A DNA stretch of 64,000 nt from Strigamia acuminata (GCA_949358305.1 OX442315.1:35676427-35740426), one strand, 5' to 3'. Shown: positions 1 through 10,837, counted from the first letter of the stretch. Made by a program: numbers and translations. Notes: generated from the letters alone by a model not told the origin.

Positions 1-857
1 GCGTAAGCTTTTGCAAAGGTCACAAATGAGGAATCGGGTTCCTCTATTTTCTCCAAATAACGATCCAGCAACGCTTGTGGAATGTAGGGTAAATCTGCAT
101 CCACAGGTTGCGTGAAATTCCAAGACATCGTCTGTGGATTAGGTTGGATTTTTAATTTATTCATAAAATCGCAACCCAATAGTACCATTGGATACTTATT
201 TGGTATTACGATGAACGGATGACGTAACGTGCCATGTGTCCATCGAAATGAAAGATGAATGGTTCCATCTGGAGTGACTTCTTCACTTGCCGTCGTGACT
301 CTGACACCAGGTCCGATAGGTCGTAGATATTTTTCTAGACCTAATTGATTAATAACTGAAGTGGCTAGGAAGCTTTTATTTGCTCCTGAGTCCAACATTC
401 CGGTTATTACACCTTTTAACGTTTCTAACTTTAACGTCGGAAGGTCTTGGCTGTTTGGTATTCCAGCCACTTTGCACTCAAACTTGCGCAATTTATGAGG
501 AATTGTAATTGGAGGCTCCAAAGGCAATTCATCTAATAACTCATTGGTATCAAGAGTTGTAGTTGCAAATAACTTAATGCATTCCTCAATTCCAGGTGTC
601 TCTGGAACTGAGCTTGGTCTATCGTCTTTAACTTCGACTTTATCTTGAATATTGGAAGTGTCTTCTTCAGTCGGGGTTTCGCCGACAATCTCCTTTTTTA
701 CATCAAGAGATCCATTTTCTTTTAGTTCAGTTTGACGAATTAATTCATCAATAGCTTCTCCAACATCTTCCATTATCTTCAGATTTTCATTCTCTGATTC
801 CGATTTCGGAGGTGACGCAGCGTCCACTAGACCTGATGGATCTGCGTCTACAAGTTT
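1..857 (-). CDS. Pol polyprotein N-terminus with retropepsin (element A), partial
   Basis: Read in the -1 frame relative to the upstream gag, the strand is open from the gag end to the window edge. An acidic linker is followed by a retroviral-type aspartic protease: the active-site motif LDSGANKSF lies at about plus positions 370-396, and the flap and C-terminal motif (VLLGCDFMNKL) at about 155-190. Such proteases cleave Gag and Pol. Reverse transcriptase and integrase would follow to the left of the window. There is no own ATG at the head of this frame, which fits expression by frameshifting. Family assignment as Ty3/Gypsy rests on the gag-protease order and on similarity to element C. Confidence 0.85.
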
Positions 858-860
858 TTT
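814..860 (-). promoter_or_regulatory. -1 ribosomal frameshift site (A AAA AAC plus hairpin)
   Basis: On the minus strand gag ends in codons CGA AAA AAC TTG TAG; plus 854-860 is the canonical slippery heptamer A AAA AAC in the gag frame. After a 5-nt spacer comes a 7-bp perfect stem (GACGCAG at 848-842 with CTGCGTC at 820-814) whose loop can add a 4-bp inner stem (TCCA/TGGA). The open pol frame is exactly the -1 frame. The arrangement matches retroviral gag-pro sites; function is inferred. Confidence 0.85.
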
Positions 861-3800
861 CGAAACATGTCAGTTATGATCTTGACTGCTTTTTCAAACT
901 CAGCTGTTGACACTGGTTTGTCCTTTTTAGAGGAAGGGCAGTCTTTTTGCCAATGCCCTAATTTTTTGCATAAATTGCATGGATCAGTGGCAGGCGATTT
1001 CTTTTTCGTTGCTGCTGGCGAGGCAGAACGAGAACGAGCGTCAGACCGGCGCTCTGGCGACACCGCGGGTGATTTTGAATTCCTTTCGGTATTCACCTTT
1101 GATGCGTCAAATGAAACATTTTTTGGTTTCATTTTTGGCTTCCATTTGCCTGCAACGGGGTTATTTTTTGCTAACAGCGCCGCTGCTTTGGCTAATAAAG
1201 CCAACGTCTCATCTCCTGCTTCCTCCTCCTCTTCAGCTTCTTCAGCTTCAGACGACGGAGTTTCAGCTCCAGTTATATTTGCATGTAACTTAGGAACTGA
1301 ATGAGGATTTTTGACGTCCTTTTTGGAAGATTCTTTTTTCGAACTCTTCTCATCCACTTCGTCTAGAAAGTCTTCGTAACTAGGTGGCTGCAACAATTTC
1401 AAACCATTAAAGGTTTCATTGTTTTGCTCAGCGAGTCTTTTCTCTCGCTTTAAGTACGCTGACCTTTCGCTTTCTGTAAGGTAAGCTTTGTACTTTTCGT
1501 CAATGCGCAATTGATTGACTTCCATGAACTCGTTTAACTCGGAGAATTTCCCCGGGTCGGGAGCGTCCGACATCATCAGAATATTTTTACTATATTCTGT
1601 GAGGCCAGCTCTAAACTGATCATCTGCTGTTGCATCAGTAACAGCATGTGGCATTCTGCCAAGCAGATTCTCTGCTCTTAGCATGTACGAATGTAAGCTT
1701 TCGCCTTTTCGTTGCTTAAGACATCTCCAAAGCGTCTTGATGTCTTCGCTCGATTCACCAAATTTAAACATAAATTGTTTAACGAAGTCATCCCACTTCG
1801 TGAAGTCTTTCCTGCGAAACCACTCCTTGACACCGCCAACTAGTATTCTTGGTACTAGATGGGCCAATGCACCTTCACAGCTAAAACTGTGAACTTTGCC
1901 TAGTTCGAATATTTCCAGCAAGAGGTTTGACCCTGCTTGCCAATTTCCATTATAGGCATGTGGGATAACTCGATCCCATCTAATGAACTTTTCATCTGTT
2001 GTTTGATGAGTCCATTTATCAGAAGTAAATTCACTTATTTTTTGCAAAATAATTTTATCCCTTCTGCTTTTTCGCTGTTGTTGAGCATTTTGCCTCAACA
2101 ACTGGTCAATCTCATCTTTCGTGTAAAAATCGGGTCTTTGAGTTCTACTACGTGTTCTGTGACGAGATCGCCCTCTCACACTGGGACGTGAGGAATCTGT
2201 ATCTGACGCAGATTCATGATTCGGATTTGGCGGCGGATCAGGGTCCGGAGGATCGTCGCCATCTGGCGGACGACGGTCTCCATTTGGTGGTCCCCTTCCA
2301 TTTCGATTGCCATTCGAATTGTGGTCACGTGAGTGGCCACCTCCATGTCCATCTGAACTGTCTCCACCTGGTGGGTCACCACCTGGCGGATTTCCACGGT
2401 ATCTCGGCCCATCACGGATGTCGTTGTGACAATCTCGTTTTGGTGAGCCTTCTCGCGGATTATCGTGTGACCGTCCACGATCGTGTGGTTTCTCACGTTC
2501 TTTATTCTTTTTCGCCAGCAATCCAATTAATTGGTCACTATTGCTAAAGAATCTATCCGAATTTTGCGGAACTTTTGGGGAATGATATTCGGTCGGGTCT
2601 GGTTGTCGCTTTCTCTTTTTGCGACTGTGATGACTATTACGGCTTCCACGACTACTGCGTGAGTCATCGCTGTCAGTCCAACTTGATTGTCGACTGACTT
2701 TTGGTTTAGCTGATGTTAAATCAATCAACTCAGGTGATTTGGAAGCACCTTTTTGCAAAACTGGGGCTGGCTTTGCAAAATTATCTTCGCCACAAACGTC
2801 TTGTACTTTTTGTACGACTACTGCAAAGTTTTCTTGTACCGTCAATAGATCTGCGCGAAGAATCTCGTTTTCACGAGCTTGCGCAGCTAAGTCGGCACGT
2901 AATAACTGCTCTGCAGTACTTTGACTTTTGGCGGCTTGACCAGCATCAATTACAGACTGCTGTCGAGCGAGAAATACTTCGTTTTCTCGTTGTGCTAATC
3001 TCTTAGCTCTTGCTGCTTGCTCTGCAGCATGATTCTCGTAATTTCGAGAAGTGGAGGGAATTTCTTCCCTCGCTCGAACTGGGGCGGTTAGTTCGGCAGT
3101 CATTAAATTCGTGTTGGCTTCTCGCAAATTTGCGTTGGCCAATCTCAAATTTTCATTAGCAATTTCTAAATCTTTTTGGGCTTGATTTAGTTGCTCGAGC
3201 CTTTGTTGTTGCTCTTCGTCAGTAATTAGCCAGGAAGCTTTTTCCTGCTCTAATTGTAACAACTTAACATGGTCATTCGCACGTTGTTGTTTTAGTTCGG
3301 CATTTTGCTGCTGCATTTCTGCATGCATTCGCTCGAACTCTGCTTGCAAGCTTGTTCTGACGATTTCAACGTCTTTTTGACTTTGTTTGCGAACCATAGC
3401 TTTGTGGATTTGTTCCACAGTCATTTCGCTAGTGACTATTACTCCCTCGAGCCTAGCTTGCTCACGGAGTGCGTCCATCATGGTAACACGCACGGGAGAA
3501 TGAGAAACTTCCATATTGGAGTTCTCAGAATCTTGTTGTGCTGCACCTTGAACTGGTGATGAATTCAGCGAGTGCTCTGCACTTGATGATTGAATTCGTA
3601 AATTCAAATCATCGTTTTGCGACTTGGAACGGCCACTTCCAGTTGGATTGTTTAAGTCCAACTGGCCGCTGGGCGGGGATGGCTGTTGTCGCTCCAACGC
3701 TTGCGTGAATTCATTCACGATTAACTGTGCCGAGTTACAGTTAGCTGTTTGATCCATGGCTTCAAACAATTCTTGTGACTCAGTCACTTCTTGATCCACG

Positions 3801-3871
3801 ACTGGTAGATCGATCGCCACTCGTCTCTTCGCCGGCCTTCCTCTCGGTCTCTTCTCTGAAGGAGTCGCCAT
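848..3871 (-). CDS. gag: Gag polyprotein of element A (1007 aa)
   Basis: Structural protein of a Gypsy element, unusually long. The N-terminus (residues about 7-17) is basic and contains RGRP, the core of an AT-hook. Residues about 150-365 are Q/E/R/A-rich and look like a long coiled coil, including repeated NLRxAN segments. A charged S/R/G/P-rich stretch follows. The conserved retrotransposon Gag fold lies at about 605-760 (WFRRKDFTKWDDFVKQF region), then an acidic and A/K-rich segment, and one CCHC zinc knuckle, CNLCKKLGHWQKDCP, at about 965-980. The ORF begins about 90 nt downstream of the primer site, supporting this start, and ends at the frameshift signal. Confidence 0.93.
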   Translation of the reverse strand: MATPSEKRPRGRPAKRRVAIDLPVVDQEVTESQELFEAMDQTANCNSAQLIVNEFTQALERQQPSPPSGQLDLNNPTGSGRSKSQNDDLNLRIQSSSAEHSLNSSPVQGAAQQDSENSNMEVSHSPVRVTMMDALREQARLEGVIVTSEMTVEQIHKAMVRKQSQKDVEIVRTSLQAEFERMHAEMQQQNAELKQQRANDHVKLLQLEQEKASWLITDEEQQQRLEQLNQAQKDLEIANENLRLANANLREANTNLMTAELTAPVRAREEIPSTSRNYENHAAEQAARAKRLAQRENEVFLARQQSVIDAGQAAKSQSTAEQLLRADLAAQARENEILRADLLTVQENFAVVVQKVQDVCGEDNFAKPAPVLQKGASKSPELIDLTSAKPKVSRQSSWTDSDDSRSSRGSRNSHHSRKKRKRQPDPTEYHSPKVPQNSDRFFSNSDQLIGLLAKKNKEREKPHDRGRSHDNPREGSPKRDCHNDIRDGPRYRGNPPGGDPPGGDSSDGHGGGHSRDHNSNGNRNGRGPPNGDRRPPDGDDPPDPDPPPNPNHESASDTDSSRPSVRGRSRHRTRSRTQRPDFYTKDEIDQLLRQNAQQQRKSRRDKIILQKISEFTSDKWTHQTTDEKFIRWDRVIPHAYNGNWQAGSNLLLEIFELGKVHSFSCEGALAHLVPRILVGGVKEWFRRKDFTKWDDFVKQFMFKFGESSEDIKTLWRCLKQRKGESLHSYMLRAENLLGRMPHAVTDATADDQFRAGLTEYSKNILMMSDAPDPGKFSELNEFMEVNQLRIDEKYKAYLTESERSAYLKREKRLAEQNNETFNGLKLLQPPSYEDFLDEVDEKSSKKESSKKDVKNPHSVPKLHANITGAETPSSEAEEAEEEEEAGDETLALLAKAAALLAKNNPVAGKWKPKMKPKNVSFDASKVNTERNSKSPAVSPERRSDARSRSASPAATKKKSPATDPCNLCKKLGHWQKDCPSSKKDKPVSTAEFEKAVKIITDMFRKNL

Positions 3872-3962
3872 TTTTCAATGAGGATAAAGAAAGGATAGAG
3901 AAGAAAGATAAGCAAGATAAAAATGGCGGGTAAATTTTAACTAACAAAGTTATACAATGACT

Positions 3963-3980
3963 ATCCCGGACGGGCCCCCA
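3963..3980 (-). other. Primer binding site, tRNA-Pro (element A)
   Basis: Two bases inside the LTR end, the minus strand reads TGGGGGCCCGTCCGGGAT, complementary to the 3' end of eukaryotic tRNA-Pro including CCA, with one mismatch to the usual metazoan sequence as I recall it. It primes minus-strand DNA synthesis. The 2-nt spacer is CG, as in elements B and D. Confidence 0.8.
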
Positions 3981-3982
3981 CG

Positions 3983-4941
3983 TGCTGCGATCCGGGTTTT
4001 TATCCACTTAATTTCTAATAAATTAAGCAGAAACCGCAGGTGAATGCTATAAAAGACTTACAATCGGCGGCCTTAAATTATCTAGGGGTTAAGTTTAAGG
4101 AAAAGAAATAAAAAGACAGTTTTATTAATAAAAATCACAAATATGTATTTATTCGTTTAAATTACAATGACTAGTTAAAAATATCACAATGGCGACAAGT
4201 CGCGAAATGAAATGAGCGGGAACAATGGAAGGGCTTGCAACGACTGTTGCAAGCTACAAAGCGCTAAAATGGCGCTTAAACAACACACAGTTGTTAGGCG
4301 AAGGCGAATTGTCTTCGTTTGCTGAACTCACAAACGATGGTCGAAGACGATGGTTCTCGTGGGCTCCTTCTACGGCTCGTGCGACGGCTCGGCGGCGGTG
4401 GTTGACGGCTGTAGGCGTCCGGCTCTCGTACGATGGCGGTGGCTGTCGTTCGCGCGGCAGCGACGGCGATGGTTCACGATCGTCGGGAAACTTCTTCTTC
4501 TCGTTTGCTGGAATTAGCTACGGCTAATTCAAGCAGAATTGCTGGCTTTGTGCTTTGGGTGGCACAAAGATAGCAGGTGAAACTGAGTTACAACGGTCCT
4601 CTATCAATACGTATTGTCGGAGCAGATATCGCAGTGATGTTGAGGTTGTTGTTGTATTTTTCAGAGTCCCGATTTGAGCCAAGACGCGAGCCCAGCACGC
4701 TTCAATATTGCGCAGAAAACCTGCGCACTTAGCTCAAATGGGTGCAACTAGTGGTTATTACACCATATTGCATCATAACGGCTAATAACCGTTTTCACCC
4801 CGGACAACCTGGGGTGATATGTGCCTAGAGAGGATTTCTCCCCTCGGTCACATGATCTGACTTGGCGTGTGCCACAGTCAAATTAATTAGAAGATAATTA
4901 ATTTAATCTTCTAAGTTGGTGAATATTTTGAGATCACCACA
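3983..4941 (-). repeat. 5' LTR of element A (959 bp)
   Basis: Boundaries are set by the primer site on one side and by comparison with the related solo LTR at 40184-41258: both begin (minus strand) TGTGGTGA and end in CCCGGATCGC-GCA, giving TG...CA ends. The middle holds a run of short inverted pairs such as GCTTGCAAC/GTTGCAAGC near 4230. Outer flank is element B gag. Confidence 0.85.
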
Positions 4942-4961
4942 TTCTTAATTCCTCTTTTTTT

Positions 4962-5435
4962 TTATCGAGTTAAGTGAATCAAACCTTTCACTTGAAATAA
5001 TTTGATTCGCCAAGTTTCGACTGGGGTTTCCACAATCAAGTGACTTTGATTGGGCTTTAGCAGAGAATCCACTGAATTCAACGGAACATTATCTGGATTT
5101 ATCCACTGATTTTGTTTATCCATAGTTTTTACATGAAGTATTGCTTCCCTTAGGATCGCAAATCGATTTCGATCTAATTCATACACTTGACAGTAGACTG
5201 TCAGATCATCCGGAATTACTTCGGGTTGATTTTTGAACAGTTGGTAACTTAGATTTAAGTTTGCCTGCTCATTTTCTCCTAAAGGTTGATAACTTAGATT
5301 TAAACTATCACCTTCATTATCTCCTTCTTCAGAGTCAAATATGGTAAACGGTTGTTGAACCATATTAAAACTTGAACAATTCGGAAATAAAGAATTCTTT
5401 ATTATTAAAGAATTCAATATACACTTTAATACCAT
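4962..5435 (-). pseudogene. gag N-terminal fragment of element B
   Basis: An open frame of 157 codons; the likely start is the internal ATG at about 5363 (MVQQPF). It carries the motif LTVYCQVYELDRNRFAILRE, which aligns with LEVYCRHYQLEVTHFSTLYE in the gag of element D and more loosely with the gag of element C. The frame stops about 20 nt before the LTR of element A, and no Gag fold or zinc knuckle remains, so it is a truncated gag. Confidence 0.75.
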
Positions 5436-7436
5436 ACACTTTCAAAAGGAAACACTTCTAACTTTAATAAAGTGACATTAAACTTCGCGTTGTTTAATAC
5501 GCGTTAAACTTATAACAGAATTAAAACAAAACACTAAATATCAGAATATTTAAACTGGCGTGATTGCGAACACGCTTAATTCAAAGTTAACAATAAAAGA
5601 ATAAACAATACTTAGCTTTGCAGGTTACGGCGAGGTAATTCGAATCGGGACTAAAACGAGACGGCGTGGTCAAGATGGCACTGGAATACGTCTATCCGGG
5701 TCTGGTCTGGTGATCTGGGTCCACGCTTAAATCTGGATCCTGATCTGCGCCTCTCTGATTGGTGAATTTTGGTTTCACCTTAATTAGTAGTTCTCTACTA
5801 AGTCCGTACTTCTTGGGATTTGGACTTTTTAGCAATCCAAATAATTAAATAATTTTTCTTCGAAAAATATTTTTTCTTTAATTATTCTGTTTGTGTGTAA
5901 TATTATTACAACCACAGTTTTAATAAAGTTTTTGACTTTCAACATTGTGTATTTTTATTTCCGATAGAAAAAAAGTGATTTGATCCAGTTTTACATTTTC
6001 AGGGGTTAAATTCCATTTTTCGAGTGGAAAAGTATAGTTATAATTGTTTAATAACATCCATTTCCCCCTTTTTTAACAAATTTTTTAACAGATACAAATT
6101 CGTTAAAATCCTTTAAATTTGCCACGAGAAAAATTCTCTAATTCTTACTTACGAAGGACGTGTTTTTGATTATTAGTTTTAATAATTTGTCCCCCTTATC
6201 TCTAATAACGAGATGTTTGTTGAAATCTTTTCAATTTGATTGAAGAAAAAAAAAAAAATGTCACTTTTATCAGCGGTCTCTTATTTTCAATTTAATTTTC
6301 CAGAAAGAAAATAAACGCTGAAACCTCTTTTTTATTTAAATCAGCCATCTGATTTTAAAGCTTCAATTCGTCCAAGAAATATTCGATCTGGAAATATTTC
6401 ATGTGGCCAAGTTTGTAGCCACAAATGGTTTTGCCATTTCAATTACGAAATTTTCCACGTGGAAAATGTCCGATTCGATTGGATTGGTTGTTTCTCAAAC
6501 AGCCAAATTTCATTGAAAACCAAGTATTGGTTGGAAACTTAAAACATTACTGTTAAGTTTCCGAAAGAAAAGATTGGATGAAATCTTTTTTACTTTGCCG
6601 AAGGAAAGTGTTTATCAGGATTCGTAATTTTCGGCGGAAAAAATACTACTCCACGTGGTCGGTAACTTAAATCGCCGCCATTTTATATTTCTTTAATTTC
6701 CATTGTTTTCGAAGGAAAAAATGTACTTTTGAAACTAGTTAATTCCTTCAAATAAAGCTAATTTTTATTTCGATTTGCAACTTTCTTTTTAGCAAAATGA
6801 AGTGTTGTTTTTTCAAAACAACTAGATCGTTTTTGGATACCAACGGTCAGTGGAAACAACTTCGCAACGCTTACACAAATCTCTACGAACTTTGTGTAAC
6901 GTTTCCACGCTGTTTTTGATACACTGTCCGCCCTAATTTCCAAGCATTCGTTCGCACCTTGCATCGAAGGTTTGAGTGGCTTTCCTGCCGCGTTTATGAC
7001 GGAGATCGTCGCTTGTTGAAGCTGCGGTTTGGTCGCTTGGCATCGGTGTCGACGTACTGTTTCGGAAAACTTAATTTCCGTAAGTATTTTCACCAGTTCG
7101 TTTGTAGTAGTCTTCTACTAGGTCCGCTCTTTGGTCTGGTCAATCTTTTTACCGATTGAATATTTTCCTTCGAAAATATTTTTATAAAATTTATAAAATA
7201 CCAGCCAGTTTATGTGAAAATTAATAAATAATTTCACTTCAATATTTCGAGTGTTTTTTCGACACACATAACATTCCCTTTAATGTCGGTTTTCGTATGA
7301 ATTCCAACGTTTTTAAAAGAAATTCTCCTACTTCGCAAAAGTAGGAATATAAAATTCGTTTCAAAATGTTATAATCTTTATTTATCTCAATTTTCACTTT
7401 CTATTTAAATTCGATAAATTTAAAACTGTGCAACCT
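5436..7436 (-). other. Leader of element B, no gene seen
   Basis: About 2 kb of AT-rich sequence between the primer site and gag. The leaders of C (1.1 kb) and D (1.1 kb) have the same character. Short open frames here look random. The region is inferred to be the 5' untranslated leader. Confidence 0.55.
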
Positions 7437-7454
7437 ATCTCGGTGGGACCTCCA
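7437..7454 (-). other. Primer binding site, tRNA-Gln (element B)
   Basis: Plus strand ATCTCGGTGGGACCTCCA equals the 3' end of metazoan tRNA-Gln with CCA; it is identical to the site in element D at 15902-15919. Two bases (CG) separate it from the LTR. Confidence 0.85.
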
Positions 7455-7456
7455 CG

Positions 7457-9166
7457 TGTGACGGTGACGACCACAACTCCTATCGCATGATAGTACCGGG
7501 TATAAGTCGCGTGAATTAGTGAATAGTAACGAGATAAATAAATACAACAGAGTTATCAAAACAAGACATTTATTGTTATCAAACAATATAAACAAATCTA
7601 AAGTTATACAAATGACTAATGCCGACATTTGGCAAGTTAAATACAAGTTAAACTATACATGAAATTGGCTGTAAAACAGCCCTGAAATAATATGATTACG
7701 GTTATTGGTGATCCGGGGTTCGGGAACGGCAAAACGCCCGCTCGACCGAGTTATAGATGTCGTCTGCGATAGCCGGGCTGGCTGTGTCCTCGCGGCTTCC
7801 GTCGGCGCTTCGTAATCGTGGAACTGCTTCGTTCGCGTTCCAGGTCCGTATCGTGTAATGGTCCGTGTAATGCTTCTTGGTTCGATCCGAGAGGTGCGGT
7901 TGACTCATGTGCACCGCCACAACTAGGGTTGGAAATTGGTAATGAATAAATGAAGTCATTTATTCGCCAAGGTTCCGCTTGCGAATTATATTTAATTCGC
8001 GATGTTGTGAGTTTAATAAATTAACTCAATAAATTGTATTCAATTTATTGTACGAATTTGATTCGTCATACAGTGAAATAAGTCTCGTGACTTACTTCGG
8101 TTGTTAACTTGTTGCCAAGTTTAAACAATTAAGGTGTATTTATCAACTACAAAATATAATAAAGGTTAAACATCGCAACACACAATTGCCGTCAAAGTTC
8201 GCCTTGCTGAGCAGAACAGTATCGCGCGTGCCCTAAATAACAGTGCGGTGAGAGACGGCACTGGTATTCAGGGGGATATAGCCCGCAGTTCTGCACAACA
8301 GAATTAATCACCCGAGATACTACTCATAAGTAGACTGCTTTGGCACCATCACCGAAGAGATATAACTTTCCCAAACACATAGTGCTACTGGCGGTAACTG
8401 CATGTTTTGCATGCAGACTGCTTTGGCACCATCAAGTGATGGAGTCAATCTCTTTCAGTAACAGTGCTACTAACGGTTACTAAATACTTTGGTATCACAC
8501 GTGATTCTATTGTCCGACCACGAGGATACTTATGCGGGAGGCTTTCTCCTCGGCAAGACCGTTTGACGGAAACATTAACAGTCCGAACTTCGCCTTCAGT
8601 TGACGGGGGTTGCATGGCTCAGCAGAGCCATGCTATGCATGGACCGGTAGGCCCATGCCCTGAGTAAGAAACAGTTATTTGACATGCGGAACATACCAAA
8701 TAACCAGAAATCAAGAACTACTTAACTTCCTGTTGTCAGGGAGTTTTATACTCGGTGGGATTAAGTTCCACCAATCTCGTATCGCAGGAAGTGGATACGG
8801 AGATGCAAACTTGGATTATGCTAATCCTTGACATGAAACAGGAAATGGATACCGGGGACCGGAAGTGGATACCCAGGACACATTCCCAAGTCACACATTA
8901 ATCCTTTAATCCGCAAGGTCACATTTCCAAGAATGTGACCAATTCTTCTTCCAAACATTCAATGCAATAATATATCTTTATATTATTGTCCAATTAAATA
9001 ATCTACGTGAATATATTAACTACTTATTTAATATATATATCTTGTTATTCATTTAATTCCGTATTTCGAATTTACCGCTGATCTGCGATAGCGCCATCTA
9101 GTGGCGACATTGCGCATTGACAAATGCGGTTTTAGCAGACGATTCTCTGTAATTTCGGCCGTGATA
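7457..9166 (-). repeat. 5' LTR of element B (about 1.7 kb)
   Basis: The left end TGTGACGG abuts the primer-site spacer exactly as in element D. The right end is placed at a decayed CCGTGATA, where C and D have CGTCACA, because it follows a conserved U3 block containing ACTAGATGGCG (minus strand). The other LTR is outside the window, so the right limit is uncertain by tens of bases. It contains a repeated module, AGACTGCTTTGGCACCATCA, near 8332 and 8416. Confidence 0.65.
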
Positions 9167-9331
9167 TTTCGATATCATGAAGATTGAATTGTTTATTCTT
9201 ATCAAACGAACATATTTGTAATTAAAACACCATAAATAACTTTATTTAGGAATTACATTGGTTCTACAACAAATACAGTAGAATTACCGTCAAAATGGCG
9301 CAACAGCGCCTTCTGGTGGAAAATCAGGCAT

Positions 9332-10384
9332 TTATAGCCCTATTAATTTGTCACAACTAACCGAACTGCAACTAATTAACTTCAAAACTTTCAGATGCTT
9401 AAAGCCATTCGATGCGGCAAGATCCAGAATCAAATTGTCAGTAAGAAGAATAGCACGACCTACAACATCTAAAACTTGTAAATTCTCACACAGCTGCAGA
9501 AGCGTTTTCATTTGCAATTCACTCACATCGTCTTCAATGCCATACAGTCGTAGAGTGGTTAGTCGTTGCAGTAAGTTAATGTTGTTGCTGCACAGTACCG
9601 AGGCAAAATTCTCGTCCATTCCATGAATAGATAACTCACGTAAATTTGGGAAAGTTGTGTTAACAAACATGACGTCTTCGTGATTGAAAGAGTCTGACAT
9701 TTTCTCCAATAAATAGGTGCGCGATGTTGTGTTTGATCGTTGTTTTAAAGCATCAATTATCTCGCTCCAGATATGTGTTTCAAACTCTTTCAAAAGAGGC
9801 AGTCCGTCCAGAAGGAACAAACACACGTCGACTGTCAGTTCGGGACACCAGAGACACAAAAACGTCAGTTTCGTACACTGGACTAATGGACGAAAATCTG
9901 CACGTTCGCGTGTAAGAGAAAGAAAAAATTTGGTCAATTGCTGACAATTTTGACCGATTGCAGCTACGAATTCATCCGTGCAGTTTATGCCGCACAAGGA
10001 TAAATGTTGAAGTCGCGGTGAATGTGTCAACAGTTTGGTTATAGATTGTAAACGTGTATCTGGTTGGAATAATGTCAACAAATCTAAGTCTAATGATATG
10101 AGGTTTTTACACACGGCGCCGATTTTATCCAATACGAGATCGATGGGCAGACCAAATTGGTAGATATTCCGTAGTGATTTGGTGCCGGAATGAATGAAGA
10201 TTTCCGGAGACAATTTGGTATTCCGATATTGACAACACATTCGTTCGTATATCATGCCGGTAAATTCGAATGGCTGATCCGCTAATTTGTGTTGCAACGC
10301 AACGAAATTGGTGGTTACGGTATTTAAACACATTTCTTCCAGACTCGTAACTGATTTCTTGTACGGCATGTTCGCTAGATGCAC
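9332..10384 (-). CDS. Leucine-rich-repeat protein, F-box/LRR-like (350 aa)
   Basis: A single open frame with irregular leucine-rich repeats: LISLDLDLLTLF, LQHLSLCGINCTDEFVAAIG, LTFLCLWCPELT, LRELSIHGMD, LTTLRLYGIED, LQVLDVVG, LKVLKLISCSSVS. These match the amino-acid or cysteine-containing LRR class found in FBXL adaptors of SCF ubiquitin ligases. The N-terminus (SLEEMCLNTVTTNF) is helical but I cannot confirm an F-box. A likelier start is the ATG at 10369 (MPYKKS). A polyadenylation signal AATAAA lies about 90 nt past the stop. The C-terminus is about 40 residues shorter than the related fragment at 17488-17708, so the gene may be truncated or have a further exon. Confidence 0.7.
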   Translation of the reverse strand: MHLANMPYKKSVTSLEEMCLNTVTTNFVALQHKLADQPFEFTGMIYERMCCQYRNTKLSPEIFIHSGTKSLRNIYQFGLPIDLVLDKIGAVCKNLISLDLDLLTLFQPDTRLQSITKLLTHSPRLQHLSLCGINCTDEFVAAIGQNCQQLTKFFLSLTRERADFRPLVQCTKLTFLCLWCPELTVDVCLFLLDGLPLLKEFETHIWSEIIDALKQRSNTTSRTYLLEKMSDSFNHEDVMFVNTTFPNLRELSIHGMDENFASVLCSNNINLLQRLTTLRLYGIEDDVSELQMKTLLQLCENLQVLDVVGRAILLTDNLILDLAASNGFKHLKVLKLISCSSVSCDKLIGL

Positions 10385-10837
10385 TTACGATTGAACGAAT
10401 GATCAAACCATTTGCATATACCCGACGAGAAACGTAGGACGAACATATTTACCAACGACTGTCATTGGTTATTCGAGTTTTCAACACCCCTAGTGGGCAT
10501 TTTATTATCTATTATTTCTTCTTTACAATCCGAATTCCGAATAGTCGAAATTCAAGATTACTACTTCCAATGGACTTGACATCACTTGCAACAACTCGAC
10601 AATCGAGCTCGCACGAATTGGCGGCCTAACTTCAAAAAAACGTCAAAACTTAAAAAAAAACCAGCTTTTTTACTTATGACTTTACAGACAGCAAACTTAC
10701 TTTTAATATTTAACTTTATTGTCTACGGAAGGAAAAAAATGTTTGGAAAACACACCGACGTAATTAGATAGAAGAATTGGTCGATATCATGTGTGCAAAT
10801 TTGTGAATCGGTCTAAACTATAGAACTAACTTTAACA
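10385..10837. other. LRR gene upstream region
   Basis: Intergenic sequence between the LRR gene and element D. Before D inserted, it was continuous with 17488 onward, that is with the tail of a second LRR gene on the same strand. No other gene is seen. Confidence 0.6.

Larger units (their letters stand above)
1..4941 (-). mobile_element. Element A: Ty3/Gypsy LTR retrotransposon, partial
   Basis: In transcription order on the minus strand this holds a 5' LTR (4941-3983), tRNA-Pro primer site, gag and the protease end of pol; the rest of pol and the 3' LTR lie left of the window. The right flank contains a fragment of a different gag, so A appears to have inserted into older element B. The target duplication cannot be checked because only one flank is present; the 4 bases after the LTR are TTCT. 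Gag is open over 1007 codons, so this copy may be recent. Confidence 0.9.
4942..9166 (-). mobile_element. Element B: older Gypsy element, partial, interrupted by A
   Basis: From right to left: LTR, tRNA-Gln primer site, about 2 kb of leader, and a broken N-terminal gag that runs into the LTR of element A. The remainder would lie left of A, outside the window. LTR termini and primer choice ally it with elements C and D. Confidence 0.75.
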
